From: DTU013 sp964490975
Lineage (GTDB): Bacteria; Bacillota; Clostridia; Acetivibrionales; DTU013
DNA: 64,000 bases
NCBI GenBank assembly: GCA_964490975.1
Contig: CAZBEQ010000013.1
Location: 1-64,000, forward strand
Direction: 5' to 3'
Shown here: piece after piece, positions 52,629 to 61,477 of the stretch
Position numbering within the stretch: the stretch's first letter is position 1
How the letters are laid out: every line of letters starts with the position of its first letter
Position numbers and translations under genes: made by a program
Notes under the pieces: model-generated
Database searches by the model: none
What the model was told of the DNA's origin: nothing
The model's input: the letters and a program-made list of their open reading frames with translations, nothing else

Positions 52629-54614
52629 ATGAACAAAACTGAGCTATTGACAATCAACACAATAAGGCTTTTGTCTGCGGAAGCGGTTCAAAAGGCAAAC
52701 TCCGGCCATCCCGGCCTTCCTATGGGAGCTGCTCCGATGGCATATACGCTTTGGGCAAAAAATATGAAGCACAACCCATCAGATCCGGGCTGGGATGATC
52801 GTGACAGGTTCATATTGTCCGCAGGACATGGCTCGATGCTTATTTATTCACTATTGCATGTTTTCGGCTACGGCCTTGGCATTGAAGATCTGAAAAACTT
52901 CAGACAGATTGACAGCCTGACTCCGGGACATCCAGAATACAGACACACCAAGGGAGTCGAAATCACTACCGGACCTCTTGGACAAGGCATCGCAAACGGT
53001 GTAGGAATGGCAATGGCAGAAGCATATCTGGCAAAGAAGTTCAACCGCCCGGGCTATGATGTTGTTGACCATTACATATATGTGCTTTCAGGAGACGGCT
53101 GCATGATGGAGGGAATCAGCTCCGAGGCTGCGTCACTGGCGGGTACCCTTGACCTTGGAAAACTGATAGTGCTGTATGATTCAAATAGCATAACCATCGA
53201 GGGTTCGACCGACATAGCCTTCTGTGAAGATACCGCGAAGCGTTTTGAGGCATATGGCTGGCAAACATTGAAGGTGGAAGACGGAACAAGCGTTGAAGAT
53301 ATTGATGCGGCTATCAAGGCAGCAAAGGCTGAGACATCAAAACCCACACTGATAGTAGTAAAGACTCTCATTGGATACGGAAGTCCCAAGCAGGGCAAAT
53401 CATCAGCTCATGGCGAGCCTTTGGGCGCAGACAACATCAAGGCTGCGAAGGTCAACCTTGGATGGGAATATGAAGAAGAATTCCATGTACCGGAAGAAGT
53501 CAAGGCACATATGTCACAGGTCATGGAGAATGGTAAAAAGCTCGAGAACGAATGGAATGAAATGATCAGCAAATATAGAAGTGAATATCCTGAACTGGCT
53601 AGTGAATGGGATGACTGGAAGAGCAAGGATTACTCAAAGGAACTCCTTGATAACAGCAGCTTCTGGAGCTGTGACAGCAAGGCAAATGCAACAAGGAACT
53701 CCTCCAGTGAGGTGCTGAACAAGCTCGCTGAGTTAGTACCGAACCTGATAGGCGGCTCGGCTGACCTTGCGCCTTCCAATAAGTCCTACATGAAGGGCAG
53801 AGGAGATTTTGCAAAAGAAGATTACAGCGGATCCAACCTGCACTTTGGCGTACGTGAGCATGCTATGGCTGCTATCGGAAACGCCATGGCTGCACATGGC
53901 AGGCTTGCTCCATATGTATCGACCTTCTTCGTATTCTGTGATTATATGAAGCCCTCGATGAGGCTTTCAGCACTGATGAAGCTGCCTGTGACATATGTTC
54001 TGACACATGACAGTATAGGTGTTGGAGAAGATGGACCTACTCATCAGCCGATCGAACAGCTGGCATCACTGAGAAGCATACCCAATTTTGTTGTTTTCCG
54101 TCCTTGCGATACAAAAGAAACTTCTGCCGGCTGGTATGCAGCTATGTCCAGGAAGAACTCACCAATAGCTCTGGTGCTTACAAGGCAGAATCTTCCCCAG
54201 CTTGAAATGACAGGTGTTAACGCATTAAAGGGAGCATATGTCATACTCGATTCCGGAAAGAAGCCCGAAATCATACTGATGGCCTCCGGCTCGGAAGTAC
54301 AGCTGGTTTATGAAGCAGGCAAAAAGCTGATAGAACAGGGCGTAGCCGTACGTGTCGTAAGCATGCCGTCATGGGAGCTGTTTGAAGAGCAGGATGCATC
54401 GTACAAGGAATCCGTATTCCCGTCCGATGTGACAAAGAGGCTTGCAGTGGAAGCTGCATCTTCCTTTGGCTGGCACAAGTATACCGGTATGCAGGGTGAT
54501 GTCATCTCCATTGACCATTTCGGAGAATCTGCTCCGGCAGAAGCACTCTTCGTAAAGTATGGATTTACTGTTGAGAACGTACTCGATAAAGCTAACAAGC
54601 TGCTGAAGAAATAA
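52629..54614 (+). CDS. tkt: Transketolase
   Basis: The full-length 661-residue thiamine diphosphate enzyme has the family start LLSAEAVQKANSGHPGLPMG, the ThDP-binding GDGCMMEGISSEAASLAG, the catalytic-domain DSIGVGEDGPTHQPIEQL and a C-terminal domain with MPSWELF and DHFGESAPAE. It moves two-carbon units in the non-oxidative pentose phosphate pathway and is the main entry of xylose carbon to glycolysis, fitting the xylosidases around it. AGGAGGT precedes the ATG at 52629, 16 codons inside the open frame. Confidence 0.97.
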   Translation: MNKTELLTINTIRLLSAEAVQKANSGHPGLPMGAAPMAYTLWAKNMKHNPSDPGWDDRDRFILSAGHGSMLIYSLLHVFGYGLGIEDLKNFRQIDSLTPGHPEYRHTKGVEITTGPLGQGIANGVGMAMAEAYLAKKFNRPGYDVVDHYIYVLSGDGCMMEGISSEAASLAGTLDLGKLIVLYDSNSITIEGSTDIAFCEDTAKRFEAYGWQTLKVEDGTSVEDIDAAIKAAKAETSKPTLIVVKTLIGYGSPKQGKSSAHGEPLGADNIKAAKVNLGWEYEEEFHVPEEVKAHMSQVMENGKKLENEWNEMISKYRSEYPELASEWDDWKSKDYSKELLDNSSFWSCDSKANATRNSSSEVLNKLAELVPNLIGGSADLAPSNKSYMKGRGDFAKEDYSGSNLHFGVREHAMAAIGNAMAAHGRLAPYVSTFFVFCDYMKPSMRLSALMKLPVTYVLTHDSIGVGEDGPTHQPIEQLASLRSIPNFVVFRPCDTKETSAGWYAAMSRKNSPIALVLTRQNLPQLEMTGVNALKGAYVILDSGKKPEIILMASGSEVQLVYEAGKKLIEQGVAVRVVSMPSWELFEEQDASYKESVFPSDVTKRLAVEAASSFGWHKYTGMQGDVISIDHFGESAPAEALFVKYGFTVENVLDKANKLLKK

Positions 54615-54744
54615 GGTGTCGGTGCGGATGTTATGCGGCGGCAGTAAGACGACAATATGACGAACGTAATGCGGCGGCTATGTGATGGACGCAATACTTA
54701 AAAGCAGGTACAACAGTAAAAATAGCATTAGATATATGTCTTGT

Positions 54745-54778
54745 AAGGCAGGTTTTGATATGAACCTGCCTTCTTATT
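54745..54778 (+). terminator. Terminator downstream of transketolase
   Basis: AAGGCAGGTT and AACCTGCCTT form a perfect 10-bp stem with an 8-base loop, followed by CTTATTTT. It lies 130 bp after the stop; the spacer carries two TATGCGGCGGC segments about 40 bp apart. A GC palindrome, GCGCGCGGCATGCGCGC, follows at 54781. Confidence 0.75.
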
Positions 54779-54810
54779 TTGCGCGCGGCATGCGCGCGAC
54801 CTTGAGTAAT

Positions 54811-54966
54811 CGGACTATGTAAAAACTCAATATCAGTGCACCTTGAGTCAGTAGCCTGCGTAGAATATCAAGTATAGTGCACTTTTGGAAAGCAGTCTGT
54901 GAAGAATATCAAGTAGAGTGCCCTGCGAGCTCAACATTACTCAATTGTGAGTTTTTATTTAATCCG
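54811..54966. mobile_element. 156-bp MITE-like element with an internal direct repeat
   Basis: Left end CGGACTATGTAAAAACTCA and right end inverted CGGATTAAATAAAAACTCA match in 14-15 of 19 positions. Inside, AGAATATCAAGTATAGTGC and AGAATATCAAGTAGAGTGC are repeated about 43 bp apart. It fills the middle of the 548-bp gap 54615-55162; the remainder (54967-55162) is AT-rich and probably holds the promoter of the acyltransferase. Confidence 0.75.
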
Positions 54967-55162
54967 ATCTGCTTCTCAGCTACTGGCGGATACTGAAACT
55001 TTTATAGTGGAACTTATTACCATATAAAAACTTAAATAATCCATATATTTATGCAATTGTATTGCCGCTAATCCAATGATATACTATAACATCGCGGGAT
55101 GGTTTGTTTTGCTGAATTGTGATGCTGAATGATTAAATCTACATGATTGGAAGGTAATTTTT

Positions 55163-56617
55163 ATGACAATTAGCAGTTTGGAAATGTCGGGCGGCAATGG
55201 CATTGAGTTTCAGGACAACAGTAAAGGTGAGCAGCAAAAAGCTTACAACAGCGGTAGTACAGGTGTACAAGTGGCTTACGACAGTGGCAGTAAAGGTGCG
55301 CAAAAGACTGAGAGAATAGCAGTTCAAAGGTCTGATAGTACGACTGTGCGAAAGCCTGAAAAAGAGAGAAATGCTGTTTTGATCGGACTTGACGGAGTAC
55401 GTGCTATAGCCTGCCTGGCAGTTATCTTCCACCACATTGCGCAGAAGCTTTCTCCGCAGATCCAGCCTACTTTTATCAGGGAGATCGGTTCTTTTCTATT
55501 AATGGGCAACACCGGCGTAAGTGTATTTTTTGTACTAAGCGGTTTTCTGTTGTCCTATCCCTTCTGGAAGCGGTTTTACAATGATGAGGGATTTCCTGAT
55601 ATGAGGCAATATGCTTTGCGGCGTGCAGCAAGGATAATGCCCGGTTACTATGCTTCTTTTTTAGTATGCAGCCTTCTTATCTTACTATTCAAAATACCGT
55701 CGCAGTTCTTTTGGGCCAGAACCTTGGCCGGCTTGACTTTTACCGCCGGCTTCAGCTATACTACCTTCTTCCCGAATGAAATCAACGGGCCCTTCTGGTC
55801 TGTAGGCTTTGAGGTATTTTGCTACATATTGATGCCTGTTTTTATGTATGCCATGTTTGGACTGTTCAGAAAAAAGAGGACTTTTTTGAAGACTTTTATA
55901 TTCTGGATAGGAACAGCTGTCTTTACTGCTTTTTTAAATCAGCTTATACATATTTATTTAACACCCGACGATTTACAACGCGGCTGGCAGTTCGGGATGG
56001 TAGGTGGCGCAAAATACTGGATGCCCAACTATAATCCTATAGGCTTTTTTGGACATTTTATTATCGGGATCATTGCTTGCGGAGTTTCCGTCAGACTGTT
56101 CAAAGCCTCAAGTGCTACAGAAAGCTTCAAGAAAAAGGGCGGATTCGATATTATCTGCATACTCGGCTTATTGGGTTCCTTTGCGTTGCTCTGGTTATTG
56201 AAGCACGCACCTGAATTTTCCTTCAGTTTTCAGAATCAGCCATATTTCTTCCCGCTTTATGCGCTGTTAATAGGAATTGCTGTTGCGACGGCACCCCACT
56301 CAAGGTTCTCGGGTAAGCTTCTGGATAATTCTTTTTTCAAGTTTACTGCAAAGGTTTCCTTCGGGTTGTATATCTGGCATTATGTAATCATGTTTATAGT
56401 GGCAAACGTGATTTTCAAGAGTTATCAGAACTTCAGCATGACGAACCTTTTGTCATGGGCTCTTATTTCTTTATTAGTCCTTGTTGTATCATACGCCGTT
56501 GCGGCCACTTCATACAAATTCATTGAAAAGCCCGCGCTGGACTGGGCACATAAGCGACAGGGAAGAGTGGGGAAGGTGAAGCACTTATCAAGCCAAGGCG
56601 TACAGCAGGGAAGGTGA
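55163..56617 (+). CDS. Acyltransferase-3 family (OafA/YrhL-like) membrane protein
   Basis: The 484-residue protein has about ten membrane helices from residue 75 on. The conserved His of the acyltransferase-3 family is seen in VIFHHIAQK, and GNTGVSVFFVLSGFLLSYPF follows. Such enzymes O-acylate surface polysaccharides or peptidoglycan. The first about 70 residues are hydrophilic and repetitive (two 11-residue units such as AYNSGSTGVQV encoded by 33-nt repeats at 55241-55306), which is not typical. GGAAGG precedes the ATG. No glycan synthesis cluster nearby, so the acceptor is unknown. Confidence 0.9.
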   Translation: MTISSLEMSGGNGIEFQDNSKGEQQKAYNSGSTGVQVAYDSGSKGAQKTERIAVQRSDSTTVRKPEKERNAVLIGLDGVRAIACLAVIFHHIAQKLSPQIQPTFIREIGSFLLMGNTGVSVFFVLSGFLLSYPFWKRFYNDEGFPDMRQYALRRAARIMPGYYASFLVCSLLILLFKIPSQFFWARTLAGLTFTAGFSYTTFFPNEINGPFWSVGFEVFCYILMPVFMYAMFGLFRKKRTFLKTFIFWIGTAVFTAFLNQLIHIYLTPDDLQRGWQFGMVGGAKYWMPNYNPIGFFGHFIIGIIACGVSVRLFKASSATESFKKKGGFDIICILGLLGSFALLWLLKHAPEFSFSFQNQPYFFPLYALLIGIAVATAPHSRFSGKLLDNSFFKFTAKVSFGLYIWHYVIMFIVANVIFKSYQNFSMTNLLSWALISLLVLVVSYAVAATSYKFIEKPALDWAHKRQGRVGKVKHLSSQGVQQGR

Positions 56618-56812
56618 GTTTAATTATTCGATGATTGCAAGAAATGTATTATAATTTTATTAGCATAAAGTAGAAGCAATGAAACAAGGGGACCATTTAG
56701 TGAAGCATCCTTTGTAATTACCGACACAGAGAAGCAGACGAAGATATACTGTAATATTTTCCAGGATGCTAATTGTCAGTATAAATACCATAAAATGATA
56801 GGAGTGTAGCCA

Positions 56813-58234
56813 ATGACAACTAAAAAGCAAGGTTTTAACCCTTACCTTCCTTCATGGGAGTACATACCCGATGGAGAACCCTATGTATTTAACGGCAGAG
56901 TCTATGTTTATGGTTCTCATGACCGTTTCAACGGCTTTGTTTACTGCATGAACGATTATGTATGCTGGTCTGCACCGGTGGATGACATGGGCAATTGGCG
57001 CTACGAAGGAGTCATTTACAAAAAAACCGACGACCCGCTGAATCCAGACGGCAGCATGTGTCTTTATGCCCCGGATGTAACGGTAGGACCGGATGGACGG
57101 TATTACCTGTATTATGTTCTCGACAAGAAATCAATCGTATCGGTGGCAGTCTGCGACACACCGGCTGGAAAGTATGAATTTTATGGATATGTGCATTATC
57201 AGGATGGTACACGGCTAGGAGACAGAGCGGACGACCAGCCCCAGTTCGACCCGGGTGTTATTACCGAAGGAGAAGTGACATATCTTTATACCGGCTTTTG
57301 CTCAAGAGGCGACAAGTCGAGAATAGGTCCGATGGCAACGGTACTTGGCGCTGATATGCTGACGATCGTGGAAAAACCGGTGTTTATAGCACCCAGCGAG
57401 CCTTACAGCAAGGGAAGCGGTTATGAAGGACATGAGTTCTTTGAAGCTCCGTCAATAAGGAAGAGGGGGGATACATATTATTTCGTCTATTCCTCTATTG
57501 TATTTCATGAATTGTGTTATGCTACCAGTAAGCACCCGACGAAAGACTTTGTCTTTCGAGGAGTTATCGTGAGCAACAGCGACCTGCATATCGATACTTA
57601 TAAACCAGCTGATCAGCCTATGTTTTACGGCGGTAACAACCACGGCAGCATTATTGATATAGAAGGAAAGTGGTATATTTTCTACCACAGGCATACAAAT
57701 GGGACGAATTTCAGCCGTCAGGGCTGCATAGAGCCGATTGCGTTCCTTGAGGACGGTTCGATCCCACAGGTCGAGATGACCTCCTGCGGCCCAAATGGAG
57801 GACCTCTGACCGGACACGGAGAATATCCGACATATATTGCCTGCAACCTGTTTTGCAAGGAAGAGTCACTGTACACGGACTGGACGGCATCGTGGATGAA
57901 CAACCAGTTTCCGAAGATAACCCAGGATGGCAGGGATGGGGATGAGGAAATCGGTTATATCGCTAATATGAAGGACTCAGCTACCACAGGCTTCAAGTAT
58001 TTCGACTGCAAGGGCATAACAAAGGTTAAGATCAAAGCGCGCGGATATGCCAGTGGAGCTTTTGAAGTAAAAACCTCATGGAATGGAAAGGCTTTGGGCA
58101 GTATCCCGATAGGCTTCACGAATGTCTGGAAGGAATATGAGGCCGATATCGCGATCCCGGATGGAGTACAGGCATTGTATTTCACATATACAGGCGGCGG
58201 AAGCACGCAATTCGGGTCATTCACGCTGGAGTAA
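56813..58234 (+). CDS. GH43 glycosidase with C-terminal CBM6-like domain
   Basis: The 473-residue enzyme has a five-bladed GH43 domain (about 1-325): catalytic base region NPYLPSWEYIPDGEPYVFN with VYVYGSHD, the modulating Asp in YAPDVTVG, and the acid Glu in GHEFFEAPSIRK. The C-terminal 130 residues look like a CBM6 (VKIKARGYASGAFEV, ALYFTYTGGGSTQFGSFTLE). Substrate is likely arabinoxylan or xylo-oligosaccharide, but subfamilies differ. No signal peptide. GH95 follows 130 bp later, same strand, with a hairpin in the spacer, so a common operon is possible. Confidence 0.92.
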   Translation: MTTKKQGFNPYLPSWEYIPDGEPYVFNGRVYVYGSHDRFNGFVYCMNDYVCWSAPVDDMGNWRYEGVIYKKTDDPLNPDGSMCLYAPDVTVGPDGRYYLYYVLDKKSIVSVAVCDTPAGKYEFYGYVHYQDGTRLGDRADDQPQFDPGVITEGEVTYLYTGFCSRGDKSRIGPMATVLGADMLTIVEKPVFIAPSEPYSKGSGYEGHEFFEAPSIRKRGDTYYFVYSSIVFHELCYATSKHPTKDFVFRGVIVSNSDLHIDTYKPADQPMFYGGNNHGSIIDIEGKWYIFYHRHTNGTNFSRQGCIEPIAFLEDGSIPQVEMTSCGPNGGPLTGHGEYPTYIACNLFCKEESLYTDWTASWMNNQFPKITQDGRDGDEEIGYIANMKDSATTGFKYFDCKGITKVKIKARGYASGAFEVKTSWNGKALGSIPIGFTNVWKEYEADIAIPDGVQALYFTYTGGGSTQFGSFTLE

Positions 58235-58304
58235 ACAGTATGGCCTATTATTTGAGTCAATAACATACATAAGGCGAGGTTGCTCGAAAAAGTAGCCTCG
58301 TCTT

Positions 58305-58338
58305 ATAACGAGGCGGGAGATATCTGTCGCCTCGTTAT
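58305..58338. repeat. Hairpin repeat between the GH43 and GH95 genes
   Basis: ATAACGAGGCG (58305-58315) and CGCCTCGTTAT (58328-58338) form a perfect 11-bp stem with loop GGAGATATCTGT. The same hairpin sequence occurs inverted at 13152-13183 and in expanded form at 60807-60930. A second weaker stem (AAGGCGAGG/GCCTCGTCTT) lies just before, at 58271-58304. It ends 27 bp before the GH95 start and could act as an attenuator. Confidence 0.8.
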
Positions 58339-58364
58339 ATTATATGATAAAGGAGATGATGTAT

Positions 58365-60722
58365 ATGGAACATCCTTTTCACTTACACTACAACGAACCG
58401 GCTGACGTCTGGAGTGAAGCCATGCCGCTTGGCAACGGCAGACTGGGTGCAATGGTTTATGGCCATACCAGTCTCGACAGGATCCAATTGAATGACGATT
58501 CGCTATGGTATGGCGCATTTATGGATCGCAACAATGCATCTTTAAAAGATAAGCTGCCTGAAATACGCAGGCTTATACTCTCCGGTGACATATACCACGC
58601 TGAGGAGCTGATAATGCAGTATATGGCTGGCACACCAGGCTGTATGCGGCACTACACACTTCTGGGAGAGCTTGATATAGCGCTTAATCAGCACCTGCCC
58701 TTTACAATGGGATGGCTTCCGAACAGCAAAGATGCGGATAAGTATTCTACAGATCTCGACCTTATGACAGGTGTTCTAAATATCGACCATACACAGGCCG
58801 GTATCCGCTACCACCGTGAAATGTTCATCAGTCACCCGGCGCAGGTTATGTGTATACGCCTTGTGAGTGATAAGCAGGGAGCAATTAATCTGGATTTAAT
58901 TATGAATAGAATCGGTATTTCTGACAGGGTCGTCGAAGATGACAGAAGACCGGGACAGCGTGTGAGCGGCGGAGGCTGGCCGGCCCCCGGAGCAGATTCG
59001 ATCCGTACCATAAATGAAAACACTATTCTTATGAGAGGCCATGATGCTGAAGTGGAATTTGCTGTTGCCGTACGTGCAGTATGTGACGGTGAACTCAGGA
59101 ATCCTGTCTCACAGCTGCTTGTCCGAAACAGCGGAGACGTGGTGATGTATGTGGCCTCGTCGACCTCTAACCGCACAGAGGATACAACCGCAGAGGTACT
59201 CGGGCTGCTTGATGCTGCGGAAAAGAAAGGCTATGCAGCTTTGCGTGAGGAGCATATCAAGGATTTCTCATCTCTGATGAACCGATGTGTGCTAGACCTC
59301 GGTCCGTCACCGGCAAAGCCTACAGATGAAAGGCTTGATGCAGTCCGGATGGGAGCAGATGACCCGGCACTGGCAGCGCTTTATTTTCAGTTCGGCCGGT
59401 ATCTGATCGTTTCAGGCAGCCGCGAGGGAAGCTCGGCACTCAACCTGCAGGGTATATGGAATGCTGAATTCATGCCCATGTGGGACAGCAAGTACACTAT
59501 TAATATAAACCTTCAAATGAATTACTGGCCTTCGCTGACCGGAAACCTTTCCGAACTTCATATGCCCATTATGGAGCTGCTGGAGAAAATGCATGAAAAA
59601 GGCAAGGAAACAGCCCGCGTCATGTACGGTATGCGAGGTATGGTCTGCCATCACAATACAGATTATTACGGCGACTGCGCGCCTCAGGACTGGTATATGG
59701 CTGCAATGCCATGGGTGACAGGCGGAGCATGGCTAGGTCTGCACGTATGGGAGCACTACCTGTATACGAAGGATATGGGAGTTCTTCAAAGGATGTACCC
59801 AATACTGCGTGACATGGCGCTGTTCTACGAGGACTTTCTGATCGATGTGAATGGAAAGCTTGTCACTTGTCCATCCGTATCGCCTGAGAACCGGTATCTG
59901 CTGCCAGATGGATACGATACGCCAATCTGTGTTGGCTCTGCAATGGATAATCAGATATTGAGAGAATTTTTTGCAGCACTGATAGAGATACAGAAATTGC
60001 TTGGAGTAGACGGGGAACTCTCTGAAAAGCTGGCGGATATGGCTTCACGGCTGCCTGAGGACAAAATTGGCTCAAAGGGCCAGCTGCTTGAATGGGATCA
60101 GGAATATCAGGAGCTTACGCCGGGAATGGACCACATTTCTCATCTGTTTGCATGCTACCCCGGCAGCTCGATCAACTGGCACGATACACCTGATTTGATG
60201 AAGGCTGTTGAAAGATCACTGGAACTACGTATACAAAACGGTGCCGGAAAGGGTGGCTGGCCACTGGCATGGTACATCAATATTAATGCAAGGCTGCTGG
60301 ATGGAGAGAAGACAGACAAAGCTATCCGGAAGATGCTCAGCGATTCATGTGTTCGAAACTTCTTCAACGCTACGTTCGTTTTCCAGATCGACGGAAACCT
60401 GGGCGCTGCGGCCGGTATAGCTGAGTCTCTGCTGCAAAGCCATATTGCTCTGCATTTCCTGCCTGCGCTGCCGGTATCCTGGAGTGAGGGAAGCGTCAGA
60501 GGTCTGCGTGCACGCGGTTCTTGTGAGGTCGATATAAAGTGGAAGAACGGCAAGCTGATAGAGGCTGTTGTCAGGCCGGAGTTCAGCGGGCCTGTAGAGG
60601 TCGTAGGTGAGACACTGATGGTGAGCTGCGGTGGTATGCAGATCTCGACGGATAAGACAGGCATCGGATTCGAGTTCTCTGCAGAGGCTGGCAAGACTTA
60701 TATACTTACACCATTTGCCTAG
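58365..60722 (+). CDS. GH95 glycosidase (alpha-L-fucosidase / alpha-L-galactosidase type)
   Basis: The 785-residue protein has the GH95 order: N-terminal beta domain (WSEAMPLGNGRLGAMVYG; IQLNDDSLWYG), an (alpha/alpha)6 barrel (GSSALNLQGIWNAEFMPMWD, INLQMNYWPSLTGN, TCPSVSPENRY, HISHLFACYPG) and a C-terminal beta domain. These inverting enzymes remove alpha-1,2-L-fucose or L-galactose, the latter from xyloglucan-type side chains in plant-degrading bacteria. No signal peptide, so it acts on imported oligosaccharides. AGGAG nine bases upstream favours the ATG at 58365 over three closer ones. Confidence 0.93.
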   Translation: MEHPFHLHYNEPADVWSEAMPLGNGRLGAMVYGHTSLDRIQLNDDSLWYGAFMDRNNASLKDKLPEIRRLILSGDIYHAEELIMQYMAGTPGCMRHYTLLGELDIALNQHLPFTMGWLPNSKDADKYSTDLDLMTGVLNIDHTQAGIRYHREMFISHPAQVMCIRLVSDKQGAINLDLIMNRIGISDRVVEDDRRPGQRVSGGGWPAPGADSIRTINENTILMRGHDAEVEFAVAVRAVCDGELRNPVSQLLVRNSGDVVMYVASSTSNRTEDTTAEVLGLLDAAEKKGYAALREEHIKDFSSLMNRCVLDLGPSPAKPTDERLDAVRMGADDPALAALYFQFGRYLIVSGSREGSSALNLQGIWNAEFMPMWDSKYTININLQMNYWPSLTGNLSELHMPIMELLEKMHEKGKETARVMYGMRGMVCHHNTDYYGDCAPQDWYMAAMPWVTGGAWLGLHVWEHYLYTKDMGVLQRMYPILRDMALFYEDFLIDVNGKLVTCPSVSPENRYLLPDGYDTPICVGSAMDNQILREFFAALIEIQKLLGVDGELSEKLADMASRLPEDKIGSKGQLLEWDQEYQELTPGMDHISHLFACYPGSSINWHDTPDLMKAVERSLELRIQNGAGKGGWPLAWYININARLLDGEKTDKAIRKMLSDSCVRNFFNATFVFQIDGNLGAAAGIAESLLQSHIALHFLPALPVSWSEGSVRGLRARGSCEVDIKWKNGKLIEAVVRPEFSGPVEVVGETLMVSCGGMQISTDKTGIGFEFSAEAGKTYILTPFA

Positions 60723-60806
60723 GACATGTCACAGACATACGCAGCATGATGGAGCAGTCTATCGGATGTATCAATGAAGCCTATGAAAATGGCAAGAACT
60801 CCATAG

Positions 60807-60957
60807 TTATAACGAGGCGATAGATATCTCCCACTTCTAAAGTGGTGGGTACCGATTTGCCTTTCAGATATTTTCTTTCGATTAATCGAAAGAAAACGAT
60901 GTGAGTATATCTCCCGCCTCGTTGAAACACTGCTATAGTATAAGAATTTCCTTTGGA
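60807..60957. repeat. Composite palindromic element, IS605-end-like, with a 26-bp perfect palindrome
   Basis: The ends TTATAACGAGGCGATAGATA and CTCCCGCCTCGTTGAAACAC correspond to the compact copy at 13152-13217. Between them are CCCACTTCTAAAGTGGTGGG, a stem typical of IS605/TnpB element ends, and a perfect 26-bp palindrome at 60871-60896 (TTTTCTTTCGATT and its inverse). No frame inside. It lies in the 336-bp gap between the GH95 and YjfB genes. Confidence 0.75.
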
Positions 60958-60970
60958 AATTTTATGTTTG

Positions 60971-61058
60971 GGTAAGAAAATTTTTCTACTAAGTGTAATT
61001 TGCAAAGCAAATTATCGCGAAACGAAAAATTTTCTTTGAACCGAAGTGTTATAATATG
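60971..61058. repeat. Dispersed repeat, longer copy
   Basis: GGTAAGAAAATTTTTCTACT, GTGTAATTTGCAAAGCAAAT, then AAAATTTTCTTTGAACCGAA and TGTTATAATATG. The outer parts recur at 43530-43588 without the middle 30 bp. It ends exactly before the YjfB stop codon (minus strand), so the TATAAT here is not a promoter for a plus-strand gene nearby. Confidence 0.6.
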
Positions 61059-61256
61059 TCATACGCTAATGTCTATGTTTCCGCCTTTATGCGGCGTGAC
61101 CGATTTTTCTACCGCTTTTGCATTAATTTCCTGAAAGCCATGAAGCAATGCATCCATGGACTGTACGTCCTGACTAAGCTTTTTTTTCAGGGTCTCCACG
61201 CCGATTGACTGGCGTATGCTGCTTATGCTTTGCTGCATTTGATTATTAATTTCCAT
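61059..61256 (-). CDS. YjfB family putative motility protein
   Basis: A 65-residue protein with the YjfB pattern: an N-terminal helix ending SIGVETLKKKLSQDVQS, a central QEINAK segment and the C-terminal PHKGGNIDISV. The family is tied to flagellar regulons in Firmicutes, with no known mechanism, and suggests the organism is motile. AGGAGGT six to seven bases before the ATG at 61256 fixes the start, six codons inside the open frame. Single gene. Confidence 0.82.
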   Translation of the reverse strand: MEINNQMQQSISSIRQSIGVETLKKKLSQDVQSMDALLHGFQEINAKAVEKSVTPHKGGNIDISV

Positions 61257-61477
61257 ATGGTCACCTCCTGACATATATCTACCCAGTTTGACACCATAAT
61301 ATTGTACAATTCTATTATATAATTTTTTGTGTAACTGATAAATGGGGCCTAAGGATTATTTTGCACAAAGACTATTTACAATATTATACCTTGACATCCT
61401 TGACGCTAAATGGACATAACTATAATATTGTTATATACAGCTTGTATATTTTGGTATTGACTGTGAGGTTGATCTTT

